Source: Burkholderiales bacterium (GTDB lineage: Bacteria > Pseudomonadota > Gammaproteobacteria > Burkholderiales > Ga0077523). Taken from it: 64,000 bases of DNA. Shown piece after piece: positions 47,151 through 55,387 of the stretch. Where the stretch lies: positions 63,167-127,166 of the forward strand of contig JALHMS010000015.1 of NCBI GenBank assembly GCA_022843925.1. The letters run 5' to 3'. The notes under the pieces are model-generated. The model saw nothing but the letters and a program-made list of their open reading frames with translations. It had not been told where the DNA came from and did not search any database. Made by a program: the position numbers and the translations under genes. Every line of letters begins with the position of its first letter. Within the stretch, counting starts at the first letter, position 1.

Positions 47151-47214
47151 GTGGTGCTGCGAGGGCGTCACAACTACACCACTGCTTCGGCTCTGATTCC
47201 CGACCCCGGATCCC

Positions 47215-48894
47215 ATGTCCCGCCGCGACTTCCTGAAGACCCTCGCCATCGCCGCCGCCGGTGGCATGGCGCTCGACGCGCGCCGCGCTCTCGCGGGGGA
47301 TGGTGCGGGGTTCTACGACGCCGCGCCGTTCGGCAACGTACGGCTGCTCCACCTCACCGATACCCACGCGCAACTGCTTCCGAACCACTACCGTGAACCC
47401 GCCGTGAATCTCGGCGCCGGCGCGGCGCGAGGGCAGGTGCCGCATCTCACCGGCGAGGCGCTGCTCACGCGCTTCGGCATCGCACGAGGTTCCCGTCAGG
47501 CGCACGCCTTCACCCATCTCGATTTCGCCGAGGCCGCGCGGCGCTATGGGCGCACCGGCGGGTACGCGCATCTCGTGACTCTCGTGAAGCGCCTCCGCGC
47601 CGAGCGCCCCGGAGCGCTGCTGCTGGACGGCGGCGACACCTGGCAGGGGTCCGCCACGGCCCTGTGGACGCGCGGCGCGGACATGGTCGAAGCCTCGCTC
47701 GCCCTGGGCGTCGACGTGATGACGGGCCACTGGGAATTCACCTACGGTGCGGATCGCGTGCGCGAACTGATCGACGGGCCGCTCGCCGGCCGCGTCGCCT
47801 TCGTCGCGCAGAACGTGAAGACGGCGGACTTCGGCGACGACGTGTTCCCGCCGTTCGTGATCCGCGAGACCGGTGGTGTCCCGGTCGCGGTGATCGGCCA
47901 GGCTTTCCCGTACACCACGGTCGCGAACCCGCGCCACTTCGTCCCCGACTGGAGCTTCGGCCTGCGCGAGCCCGAACTGCAGGCGGCGGTCGACGCGGCG
48001 CGGAAGGCCGGTGCGGCGGTGGTCGTGCTGCTGTCCCACAACGGGATGGACGTGGACCTCAAGCTCGCGGGGCGCATGCGCGGCCTCGACGCGATCCTCG
48101 GCGGCCACACCCACGACGGCGTGCCGCGGGCGATCGAGGTCGCCAACGCCGGCGGCCGCACGCTGGTCACCAACGCGGGCTCGAACGGCAAGTTCCTCGG
48201 TGTGCTCGATCTGGAGGTGAAGGGTCGCGAGGTCACCGGCTATCGCTTTCGCCTGCTGCCGGTGTTCGCGGATCTGCTGCCTGCGGATCCCGCGATGCAG
48301 GCGCTCATCGAGCGCGTCCGTGCGCCGTATCTGGAACGGCTGCGCGAACCCTTCGCCACCGCCGACGACGTGCTCTATCGGCGCGGCAACTTCAACGGGA
48401 CGTTCGACGAGGTGATCCTCTCGGCGCTGCTCGACATGAAGGACGCCGAGATCGCGTTCTCGCCGGGATTCCGCTGGGGCACCAGCGTGCTGCCGGGCGA
48501 GGCGATCACCCGCGAGCACGTGATGGCGCAGACGGCGATCACGTATCCGCAGGTGACGGTCACGGCGATGACCGGTGCCATGCTGCGTGCGGTGCTCGAG
48601 GACGTCGCGGACAATCTGTTCCACCCCGACCCGTACTACCAGCAGGGCGGGGACATGGTCCGGGTGGGCGGACTGCGCTACGCGATCGACCCGCAGGCCG
48701 CCATGGGGGAACGCATCCGCGCGATGGAACTGCACGGAAAGCCGATCGATGCCGACAAGCGCTATCGCGTGGCGGGCTGGGCGTCGATGGCCGAAGGGCT
48801 CACGGGCGAACCGGTGTGGGAGGTCGTCGAGGCCTGGCTGCGCGCACGGCCGTCGCTGCACGTGCCGGCGGCGACATCACCGCTGGCTGCCTGA
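47215..48894 (+). CDS. soxB: Thiosulfohydrolase SoxB
   Basis: The 559-aa protein has a twin-arginine signal (SRRDFLKTLAIAAAGG) and the SoxB metallophosphoesterase-like core. Motifs include HLTDTHAQLLPNHYREP, LLDGGDTWQGS, TGHWEFTYG, LSHNGMDVD and GGHTHDG, which bind the dimanganese centre. It hydrolyses sulfate from the SoxY-bound sulfonate. The C-terminal 5'-nucleotidase-type domain is complete. No soxC or soxD follows; the next gene is a convergent IclR regulator 5 bases away. The REP-filled gap upstream may hold a separate promoter. Confidence 0.96.
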   Translation: MSRRDFLKTLAIAAAGGMALDARRALAGDGAGFYDAAPFGNVRLLHLTDTHAQLLPNHYREPAVNLGAGAARGQVPHLTGEALLTRFGIARGSRQAHAFTHLDFAEAARRYGRTGGYAHLVTLVKRLRAERPGALLLDGGDTWQGSATALWTRGADMVEASLALGVDVMTGHWEFTYGADRVRELIDGPLAGRVAFVAQNVKTADFGDDVFPPFVIRETGGVPVAVIGQAFPYTTVANPRHFVPDWSFGLREPELQAAVDAARKAGAAVVVLLSHNGMDVDLKLAGRMRGLDAILGGHTHDGVPRAIEVANAGGRTLVTNAGSNGKFLGVLDLEVKGREVTGYRFRLLPVFADLLPADPAMQALIERVRAPYLERLREPFATADDVLYRRGNFNGTFDEVILSALLDMKDAEIAFSPGFRWGTSVLPGEAITREHVMAQTAITYPQVTVTAMTGAMLRAVLEDVADNLFHPDPYYQQGGDMVRVGGLRYAIDPQAAMGERIRAMELHGKPIDADKRYRVAGWASMAEGLTGEPVWEVVEAWLRARPSLHVPAATSPLAA

Positions 48895-48899
48895 CCGGC

Positions 48900-49706
48900 T
48901 CAGGCATCCATCCCGGGAGCCCCGAACGGCCGCAGTCGCAGCGTCCGCACTTCGTGCAACAGCTGGCCCGCGAGCGAGCGCTGCATCTCGGTGCCGAGCT
49001 TCGCCACCATCGTCGCTACGCTGAATGCGGCCATCGCATGGTCGGAGAGCTTGAAAGCCACGCCCACGCCGCCGATGCCCGCCTGGAACATCTCCCGCGT
49101 CACGGCGTACCGGCGCTGGCGCGTGGCCGCGGCATCGCGGTGGAGGTCGTCGCGCGATCGGCCGCGTTCGCGGTACTCGGATTCGTGGCGGCCGTAGATG
49201 CGATCGATCTCGTCGTCGTCGAGCAGCGCCAGCATCGCGGTGCCGCCCGTGCCGGTGCCGAGCAGGCGCCGGACGCCGACCGGGGTGGCGTCGACGCGGG
49301 TGCGCGACGTCGCGACCTCTCGGTGGGCGCAGCAGACGTAGTCGCCTTCACGGACCATGCAGAACACCGGCTCGTTGCAGATCCGCGCCACGCGGCGCAT
49401 CGCGAGCGGGAAGCTCGCGGGGAGCGGCGGCGTGCCCTGCAGGCCGGGGGCCAGGAGCGCGGCCTCCAGCCCCACCCGATAGACGCGCGTTGCGGGGTCG
49501 CGTTCGAGGAAGCGTTCCTCAGTGAGGCAGGTGAGGAGGCGGTAGGCCGTCACGCGTTCGAGGCCCGACAGTTCGACGATGCGGGGCAGGCTGATGCCTT
49601 CCTCGCGATGATTGGCCACGATGCGCAGCAGCATGAGGGCGCGGCGGACGCTCTGCGTGCCAGCCACTGGGGGGTGCGTGTCTTCCACATCGACTCCTGC
49701 ATGCAC
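48900..49706 (-). CDS. IclR-family transcriptional regulator
   Basis: The 268-aa protein has an N-terminal winged helix (SVRRALMLLRIVANHREEGISLPRIVELSG, continuing into VTAYRLLTCL) and a C-terminal effector domain (TGTGGTAMLALLDDDEI, AGIGGVGVAFKL). IclR proteins usually control catabolic genes in response to small organic acids. It converges on soxB with a 5-base gap, so it is not in the sox operon; regulation of sox by it is not implied by position. Its target is unknown. Confidence 0.9.
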   Translation of the reverse strand: MHAGVDVEDTHPPVAGTQSVRRALMLLRIVANHREEGISLPRIVELSGLERVTAYRLLTCLTEERFLERDPATRVYRVGLEAALLAPGLQGTPPLPASFPLAMRRVARICNEPVFCMVREGDYVCCAHREVATSRTRVDATPVGVRRLLGTGTGGTAMLALLDDDEIDRIYGRHESEYRERGRSRDDLHRDAAATRQRRYAVTREMFQAGIGGVGVAFKLSDHAMAAFSVATMVAKLGTEMQRSLAGQLLHEVRTLRLRPFGAPGMDA

Positions 49707-49833
49707 CGGTCACCTGCGATTCCCCGGCCACCCGTTGCGGGCACCGGACGCCTCCCGGACGTCGCCGCGCTTCGAGCGCGCCGCGATCGCCGGAGCGGCG
49801 AGGATACACCTCGCTCGCAGCGCCTCGGCGCGC

Positions 49834-50391
49834 TCAGTCGATCGCGCGGTACACGACCGAGACGATCTCCATCGGTTCGTCGCCACCAGGCGTGCGCACG
49901 ACCACGGTGTCTCCCTCGCGGGCCTTCAGGAGCTGACGCGCGAGCGGCGAGATCCAGCTGATGCGGCCCCGCGCGACGTCGGCCTCGTCGATGCCGACGA
50001 TGCTGTAGGTGGTCTCCCGGCCGTCCTCGCGGGCGACGGTGACCGTGGCGCCGAAGAAGACCTGGTCGGTGGCTTCGCGCGTGGCGGGGTCGATGACCTC
50101 CGCGTTGTCGAGGCGCTTCGTGAGGAAGCGGATGCGGCGATCGATCTCGCGCAGGCGCCGCTTGCCGTAGATGTAGTCCGCATTCTCGGACCGATCGCCG
50201 TTCGAGGCGGCCCACTGGATGACCTTCGTGAGCTCCGGCCGCTCCTTGTCGAGCAGATGGAGGGCCTCGTCCTTCAGGCGCCGGTAGCCCGCAGGCGTGA
50301 TGTAGTTCTTCGTGCCGACCGGCAGCTGCGAGGCCTCTTCCGGCTCGTCGTCGTCCTCATGGTCGGTTTCCTTCGTGAAGGCCTTGTTCAT
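49834..50391 (-). CDS. greB: Transcription elongation factor GreB
   Basis: This 185-aa protein has the GreA/B coiled-coil region with SNGDRSENADYIYGKRRLREIDRRIRFL, where the acidic tip (D, E) that activates RNA polymerase cleavage is present. The C-terminal FKBP-like domain has FFGATVTVAREDG and SPLARQLLKAREGD. The basic, longer N-terminus with an acidic insert (TDHEDDDEPEEASQ) and the YGKRRLREIDRRIRFL pattern mark GreB rather than GreA. It rescues backtracked polymerase. Confidence 0.93.
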   Translation of the reverse strand: MNKAFTKETDHEDDDEPEEASQLPVGTKNYITPAGYRRLKDEALHLLDKERPELTKVIQWAASNGDRSENADYIYGKRRLREIDRRIRFLTKRLDNAEVIDPATREATDQVFFGATVTVAREDGRETTYSIVGIDEADVARGRISWISPLARQLLKAREGDTVVVRTPGGDEPMEIVSVVYRAID

Positions 50392-50452
50392 CGGGGGCGC
50401 GGGCTGCAGCGTGGAGGCCGATTATAGGTGGCGAGTGCCGCGGACCGGCGAT

Positions 50453-50458
50453 TAGAAT
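50453..50458 (+). promoter_or_regulatory. Possible -10 element for the peroxiredoxin gene
   Basis: TAGAAT lies 33 bases before the peroxiredoxin ATG. GAGGAGA at 50478-50484 is the ribosome binding site. No -35 is clear. Confidence 0.4.
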
Positions 50459-50490
50459 CCGATGGCTTGCATGCAACGAGGAGACGAATC

Positions 50491-51018
50491 ATGGCGATCC
50501 AGGTGGGTGACCGGCTGCCGGCCGGCGTGTTGTGGGAGTTCATCGAGGAAGAGACCCCGGGCTGCAGCGTCGGCCCCAACAGCTTCGAGGTCGAGAAGCT
50601 CGTCGCGGGCAAGAAGATCGCGATCTTCGGTCTGCCGGGCGCCTTCACGCCCACGTGCTCGGCGAAGCACGTGCCGGGCTACGTGAAACTCGCGGACGAA
50701 CTCCGCGCGAAGGGCATCGACGAGATCTGGTGCCTGTCGGTCAACGACGCCTTCGTCATGGGCGCGTGGGGACGCGAGCAGGGCGCGACCGGCAAGGTGC
50801 GGATGCTGGGTGACGGCTCGGGGCACTACGCGAAGGCCCTCGGTCTGGAACTGGACCTCGGCGCGCGCGGCCTCGGCGTGCGCGTGCAGCGGTTCTCCGC
50901 GCTCGTCGTCGATGGCGTCGTGAAGACGCTGAACGTCGAGGGCCCGGGCAAGTTCGAGGTGAGCGACGCGGAGACGATGCTGAAGCAGACGGAGGATGTG
51001 ATCCAGTATCTGCCTTAG
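50491..51018 (+). CDS. Peroxiredoxin (Prx5-type)
   Basis: A 175-aa protein with the peroxidatic cysteine in GAFTPTCSAKHVPGY (Cys56), preceded by the Pro/Thr pattern of the Prx5 group. NDAFVMGAWGRE near 95 and RVQRFSALVVDGVVKTLNVE near 140 also match. It reduces hydrogen peroxide and alkyl hydroperoxides, with glutathione or glutaredoxin as likely reductant. The start at 50491 follows a GAGGAG. Array 3 begins 42 bases after its stop. Confidence 0.93.
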   Translation: MAIQVGDRLPAGVLWEFIEEETPGCSVGPNSFEVEKLVAGKKIAIFGLPGAFTPTCSAKHVPGYVKLADELRAKGIDEIWCLSVNDAFVMGAWGREQGATGKVRMLGDGSGHYAKALGLELDLGARGLGVRVQRFSALVVDGVVKTLNVEGPGKFEVSDAETMLKQTEDVIQYLP

Positions 51019-51059
51019 TGGTGCGGTGGCGTGGCGACGCGGCGGCCCAGGATGCGCCG

Positions 51060-51840
51060 CGTCGAGCTGGTGCTCGACCCACGAAGGACATCGCGACCGG
51101 ATTCGTCTGCGCTGATCAGCACGCCCGTGGGCCGCGCACCAGCTCGACACCCGCTTTCCTGGATTCGCCGCAGTTCCCAAGCCCCCGCCGCGTCGAGCTG
51201 GTGCTCGACCCACGAAGGGTCCTCGCCGCTGGATGCCGCAACGCTGAAAGCGCCCCCCGTGGGTCGGGCTGCGCCCGACGCCCGCGTTCCTGGATGCGTC
51301 GCAGTGCCCAAGCCCCCGCCGCGTCGAGCAATGCTCGACCCACGAAGGGCCCTCGCCGCTGGATGCCGCGACGCTGAAAACGCCCCCCGTGGGTCGGGCT
51401 GCGCCCGACGCCCGCGTTCCTGGATTCGTCGCAGTGCCCAAGCCCCCGCCGCGTCGAGCAATGCTCGACGCACGAAGGGCCCTCGCCGCTGGATGCCGCG
51501 ACGCTGAAAACGCCCCCCGTGGGTCGGGCTGCGCCCGACGCCCGCGTTCCTGGATGCGTCGCAGTGCCCAAGCCCCCGCCGCGTCGAGCTGGTGCTCGAC
51601 CCACGAAGGGTCCTCGCCGCTGGATGCCGCAACGCTGAAAACGCCCCCCGTGGGTCGGGCTGCGCCCGACGCCCGCGTTCCTGGATGCGCCACTGTGCCC
51701 AAGCCATCGCCGCGTTGAGCAATGCTCGACCCACGAAGGGCCCTCGCCGCTGGATGCCGCGACGCTGGAAACGACCCCCGTGGGTCGAGCAATAGCTCGA
51801 CGCCTGCGTCCCAGGATTCGTCGAGGTGCTCATGCCCCCG
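51060..51840. repeat. Tandem array 3: about six units of 130-131 bp
   Basis: Units (CGTCGAGC starts) lie at 51060, 51191, 51322, 51452, 51582 and 51713. Orientation matches array 1. Palindrome arms GTCGAGC/GCTCGAC enclose loops TGGT or AAT, and GTCGGGC/GCCCGAC enclose TGC. In the last unit the second palindrome reads GTGGGTCGAGC/GCTCGAC instead, so both arms have switched type together. The array fills most of the gap between convergent peroxiredoxin and TfoX-like genes. Sequence within the array is more alike than between arrays. Confidence 0.94.
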
Positions 51841-51894
51841 CCTTGTGGGCCTGCATCCCGACCCGGCGACGTCGCGCTGCCCCGGTGGTCGCGC

Positions 51895-52248
51895 CTATCG
51901 CCTGGGGCGCTTCTTCGTCCGCGCCCGTTCGCCTGCCGCGATCGCCTCGCGCCCCCACGCCACGATCGCCAGCCGATCGTCCATCACGTCGGCCGGGACC
52001 AGCCAGTACGACATCACGGTGTCGCGGTCCGGGAACGGGCGGAACGCCTGCGAGCCGGCCGCTTCGTACGCCGGGCGGTTGCCGTCGTCCACCTTGAACC
52101 ACAGGGTGTCGTCGGCAATGATCGCCATGAACACTTCGTCGACGTAGACGCCCCATCCGCCGAACATCCGCTTCGGACGGACCTCGCCGAGCGGGGCGAG
52201 CAGCTCGCACACGTGCAGGACGAAATCGTCGTGGCGTTGGACTTTCAT
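51895..52248 (-). CDS. TfoX N-terminal domain protein
   Basis: The 117-aa protein matches the TfoX N-terminal domain, with KRMFGGWGVYVDEVFMAIIADDTLWFKVDD the main conserved block at about 27-57. Full-length TfoX/Sxy regulates competence genes; short single-domain proteins are common and mostly uncharacterised. The C-terminus ends in a basic tail (RARTKKRPRR). The start at 52248 is 14 bases from the end of the hydrolase gene upstream on the same strand, so the two likely form an operon. Confidence 0.85.
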   Translation of the reverse strand: MKVQRHDDFVLHVCELLAPLGEVRPKRMFGGWGVYVDEVFMAIIADDTLWFKVDDGNRPAYEAAGSQAFRPFPDRDTVMSYWLVPADVMDDRLAIVAWGREAIAAGERARTKKRPRR

Positions 52249-52261
52249 GGACCGCCTGGCG

Positions 52262-53050
52262 TCACACGAACGCGCGCAGCGCGTCCAGCACATCGTCCGG
52301 TTTCTCGGCCATCAGCGCGTGGCCGCTGCCCGCAACCTCGACGGTGCGCGACTGCGGCAGCTTCGCCGCCAGTTCCTTCGCCACGCGCGCCGGCGTCATG
52401 ATGTCCTTGCGACCCACGATCAGCAGGGCGGGGCAGGCCACCTGCGCGGCCGCCGTGAAACCGTTCGCGTAGGCGTTGCACGCCACGAAGTCCGTGTGCA
52501 TCACGCCCGGCTTCTGCCGCTGCATGAGCCGCAGGTTCTCGCCCATCACCCAGAACCCGGGGCCGGGGTTGCCGGGGAAGTGCGCGTACGCCGAGTGCGA
52601 CCAGATGTTCACCATGTCCTGCGCCAGCGGCTCGTCGTCGCGCGTCGCGTTCAGCAGTTCGTCGGAGACCTTCATCGGGAACGCCGTGCCCACGAGCGCG
52701 ATCTTCGCGACGCGGTCCGGATGGCGCGCGGCGCACTCGACCGCCACGAGAGACCCCATGCTGTGTCCGACCAGGATCGCCTTCGCGACACCCGCCGCGT
52801 CGAGGAGCGCCGGAACCCAGTCCGCGATCGCCTCGACGCTTTCCAACGCGGGACCCGCCGAGCGTCCATGGCCGGGAAGATCGACCGCGAGCACCGAATG
52901 GCCGTGGTGCGCGAGATAGCGGCTCTGCAGCACCCAGACGCAGTGGTCGTGCTCCGCGCCGTGCAGGAAGACGACGGTGGGCAGCGCCGGATCGAAGGGT
53001 TTGCCGCCGGTGTAGGCGTAGGCGGGCTGGCCGAGGACGGTGAGGTTCAT
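52262..53050 (-). CDS. Alpha/beta hydrolase
   Basis: The 262-aa protein has the alpha/beta hydrolase fold. VVFLHGAEHDHCVW holds the oxyanion region, GHSMGSLVA the nucleophile serine, LLIVGRKDIMTP the acid region and AGSGHALMAEKPDD the catalytic histidine. The family covers esterases, haloalkane dehalogenase-like and C-C hydrolases; the substrate cannot be told. The start at 53050 removes a non-conserved upstream extension. It shares its upstream region with the divergent TetR gene. Confidence 0.88.
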   Translation of the reverse strand: MNLTVLGQPAYAYTGGKPFDPALPTVVFLHGAEHDHCVWVLQSRYLAHHGHSVLAVDLPGHGRSAGPALESVEAIADWVPALLDAAGVAKAILVGHSMGSLVAVECAARHPDRVAKIALVGTAFPMKVSDELLNATRDDEPLAQDMVNIWSHSAYAHFPGNPGPGFWVMGENLRLMQRQKPGVMHTDFVACNAYANGFTAAAQVACPALLIVGRKDIMTPARVAKELAAKLPQSRTVEVAGSGHALMAEKPDDVLDALRAFV

Positions 53051-53173
53051 GGGTGGACGCGGAAGTGGCGATGCGATGCCCAAGGTTACCGGAGCCGTCC
53101 GGCGCTGACGACCGTGCCCTGCACGTTCCGGAGGAGATCGTGAAGAAGGGTAAAGATTCGAAAAGAAATCAAG

Positions 53174-53201
53174 CAAGCGCTTGACTCAAGCAATCGCTTG
53201 A
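53174..53201. promoter_or_regulatory. Probable TetR operator: two adjacent palindromes
   Basis: CAAGCGCTTG (53174-53183) is a perfect palindrome. Two bases later TCAAGC-AATC-GCTTGA (53186-53201) is a second one with the same half-site. They lie 15 bases before the regulator start at 53216 and are the natural site for autorepression of the TetR-RND operon. Confidence 0.7.
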
Positions 53202-53215
53202 ATAAAATCCGGCCC

Positions 53216-53890
53216 ATGACCAGAGAAGACGACACCACCGAGAACACGCCCGAGAAGACGCGCGAGCGCCTGCTCGATGCCGCGACCCGCGTCTTCGCCG
53301 AGGCGGGTTACAAGGGCGCTTCCACGCGCGAGATCTGCAGGCTTGCCGGCGCCAACGCCGCGGCCATCCACTACCACTTCGGCGACAAGGCCGCGCTCTA
53401 TCGCGAAGTCTTCGCCCAGCCTTTCGTGGAGGTGATGGCGGCGAGCGCGGGCATGGACGACGCCTCGCTCTCGCTGGAGCAGGCGCTCGAACGCTACTAC
53501 CGCTCGTTCTTCTCGCCGCTCACCGGTGGGCCCAAGCTCGAACGGTTGCTGCGGCTCCATGCCCGGGAACAGGGTGAGCCGAGCGGCGTGCTGGGCGATC
53601 TCGAATGCCAGACCGTCCGGCCCCATCACGAGGCACTGATCGCCATCCTGTGTCGTGGCATGGGACTGCGGACACCGGACCTCGAAGTGCATCGACTCGC
53701 GTTCTGTCTCGCGGGCATGGCGCTCGTCTGGATCGAGGCGAAGGCCATGGTCGACGCGTTCTCGCCCGGACTCATGCAGGGCAGGGATCCCATCGGCGTC
53801 ATGGCGGAGCGGCTGACGCGCTACGCCGTGGCCATCGTCGAGGACGAGCGGGTGCGTCGCGCCGCGGTCCCGAAGAAGCGCAGGAGCTGA
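53216..53890 (+). CDS. TetR-family regulator with CerR-like C-terminal domain
   Basis: About 224 aa from ATG 53216; a TTG at 53198 lies within the operator and is less likely. The N-terminal helix-turn-helix is clear (FAEAGYKGASTREICRLAGANAAAIHYHFGDKAALYREVF). The C-terminal domain (about 90-210) resembles DUF1956/CerR regulators (HAREQGEPSGVLGDLE, RPHHEALIAIL). Such regulators repress adjacent efflux genes. The outer-membrane factor gene follows after 3 bases, so the regulator is the first gene of the RND operon. Confidence 0.9.
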   Translation: MTREDDTTENTPEKTRERLLDAATRVFAEAGYKGASTREICRLAGANAAAIHYHFGDKAALYREVFAQPFVEVMAASAGMDDASLSLEQALERYYRSFFSPLTGGPKLERLLRLHAREQGEPSGVLGDLECQTVRPHHEALIAILCRGMGLRTPDLEVHRLAFCLAGMALVWIEAKAMVDAFSPGLMQGRDPIGVMAERLTRYAVAIVEDERVRRAAVPKKRRS

Positions 53891-53893
53891 AGC

Positions 53894-55300
53894 ATGTCGC
53901 ACCGCCTGGTTCTCGTTCCCATCATTGCGCTGCTGCTCGCTGCGTGCACGGTCGGCCCCGACTTCGTACGCCCCGAGCCGGTGCTGCCGGCGCGCTGGAG
54001 TGCGCCGCTGCCGCATGGGGGTCAGGCCGTCGCGCTCCAGGCGTGGTGGCGACAGTTCGACGATCCGCGGCTCGACGCGATCATCGCCGCCGCCGAGGCG
54101 GACAGTCCGACGCTGGACCTGGCCGTGGCGCGCGTGGCGGAAGCCCGTGCGAACGCCGGCGTGCGCGAGGCGGCGCTGTCGCCGACGCTGACCGGAAACG
54201 AGAGCGCCACCCGATCTAGCACCGCCTTCGGTCCGCAGGTGTTCCAGAGCAATGTCTTCCGGGCGGGATTCGATGCGGGATGGGAGCTGGATCTCTTCGG
54301 TGGCAACCGTCGCGCCCTCGAGGCCGCCCGGGCCCGCCAACGGGCGGCCGGTGTCGACTGGCACGAGGCCCGCGTCTCGCTCGCCGGTGAGGTGGCCGAC
54401 ACCTACGTGACGCTGCGGGCCTGCGAGGCGGCCCGGATGGTCCAGGAGCGCAACCTCGCCTCCCGCCTGCAGACCCGCGATCTGACGGTCCTGAAGGCTT
54501 CCGCCGGATTCGCGCCGAAGGCCGACGCCGACCGCGCGGAAGGTACGGTCGCGGAGACCGCCTCGACCGTCGCAGCGAAGCGCGGCGAGTGCGAACTGCA
54601 CGTGAATGTCCTCACGAAGCTCACCGGCTGGTCCCGCGACCGCCTCGTCGACCATCTCGCGGGCGGCACCGGCGTCGTGCCCATCCCCCGCGACGTCTCG
54701 GTGGAAGCGGTGCCCGCGCGCGCGATCACGCAGCGCCCCGATGTCGTCTCGGCCGAGATGGCGGTGGCGGCGGCGAGTGCCGAGATCGGCGTCGCGGAGG
54801 CCGACCGGTATCCGGGCGTGAGCCTCGCCGGCGCCATCGCTCTCAACCGCATCAGCCTCGGACAGGGCGCGACGCGTCCGACCACGTGGTCGTTCGGGCC
54901 GTCGGTCTCGCTGCCGATCTTCGATGCCGGTCGCCGCAAGTCGGCCGTGCTCGCCGCGCGAGCGCGGCACGACCAGGCGATGGCCACCTGGCGCGAGAAG
55001 GTGCGCGTTGCCGCGCGAGAGGTGGAGGACGCCCTCGTGCGTCTGGACACCGCAGCGACCCGTGCCGCCGATGCGCAGCGCGCGCTCGACCGCTACGAAA
55101 GCTACGTCGCCGCGGTCGAGAACCGCCATCGCGGCGGGCTCGCCAGCCTGCTCGAACTGGAGGACGCCCGGCGCCTCGCCCTGCTGGCCACGGAGGCCGA
55201 TCTCGACGTGCGCCGCGCGCGCGTCGCATCGTGGATCGCGCTGTACAAGGCCCTCGGCGGTGGCTGGCAGTCGGCAACCGACACGCTGGCCGCACGCTGA
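53894..55300 (+). CDS. RND efflux outer membrane lipoprotein (NodT/TolC type)
   Basis: The 468-aa protein has a lipoprotein signal (LLLAACTVGPDF, lipobox LAAC). Two repeats of the outer-membrane efflux domain follow, with PALQAWWRQFDDPRLDAII-type start, FDAGWELDLFGGNRRALEAAR and SFGPSVSLPIFDAGRR. It forms the outer-membrane channel for the RND pump encoded downstream. The gene order TetR-OMF-MFP-RND makes a complete tripartite system. Confidence 0.93.
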   Translation: MSHRLVLVPIIALLLAACTVGPDFVRPEPVLPARWSAPLPHGGQAVALQAWWRQFDDPRLDAIIAAAEADSPTLDLAVARVAEARANAGVREAALSPTLTGNESATRSSTAFGPQVFQSNVFRAGFDAGWELDLFGGNRRALEAARARQRAAGVDWHEARVSLAGEVADTYVTLRACEAARMVQERNLASRLQTRDLTVLKASAGFAPKADADRAEGTVAETASTVAAKRGECELHVNVLTKLTGWSRDRLVDHLAGGTGVVPIPRDVSVEAVPARAITQRPDVVSAEMAVAAASAEIGVAEADRYPGVSLAGAIALNRISLGQGATRPTTWSFGPSVSLPIFDAGRRKSAVLAARARHDQAMATWREKVRVAAREVEDALVRLDTAATRAADAQRALDRYESYVAAVENRHRGGLASLLELEDARRLALLATEADLDVRRARVASWIALYKALGGGWQSATDTLAAR

Positions 55301-55387
55301 AGCGCCGGCCCATCCGCCCTCCCGTCATTCCGTTCCGCCACTTCCTTCAGCTTGCGTCTCCGGCCCCGGGCCGGACAGGAGAACATC

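Noticed and set aside
48895..49706. IclR gene as regulator of the sox block
   Set aside because: It converges on soxB and shares no upstream region with sox; position alone gives no support.
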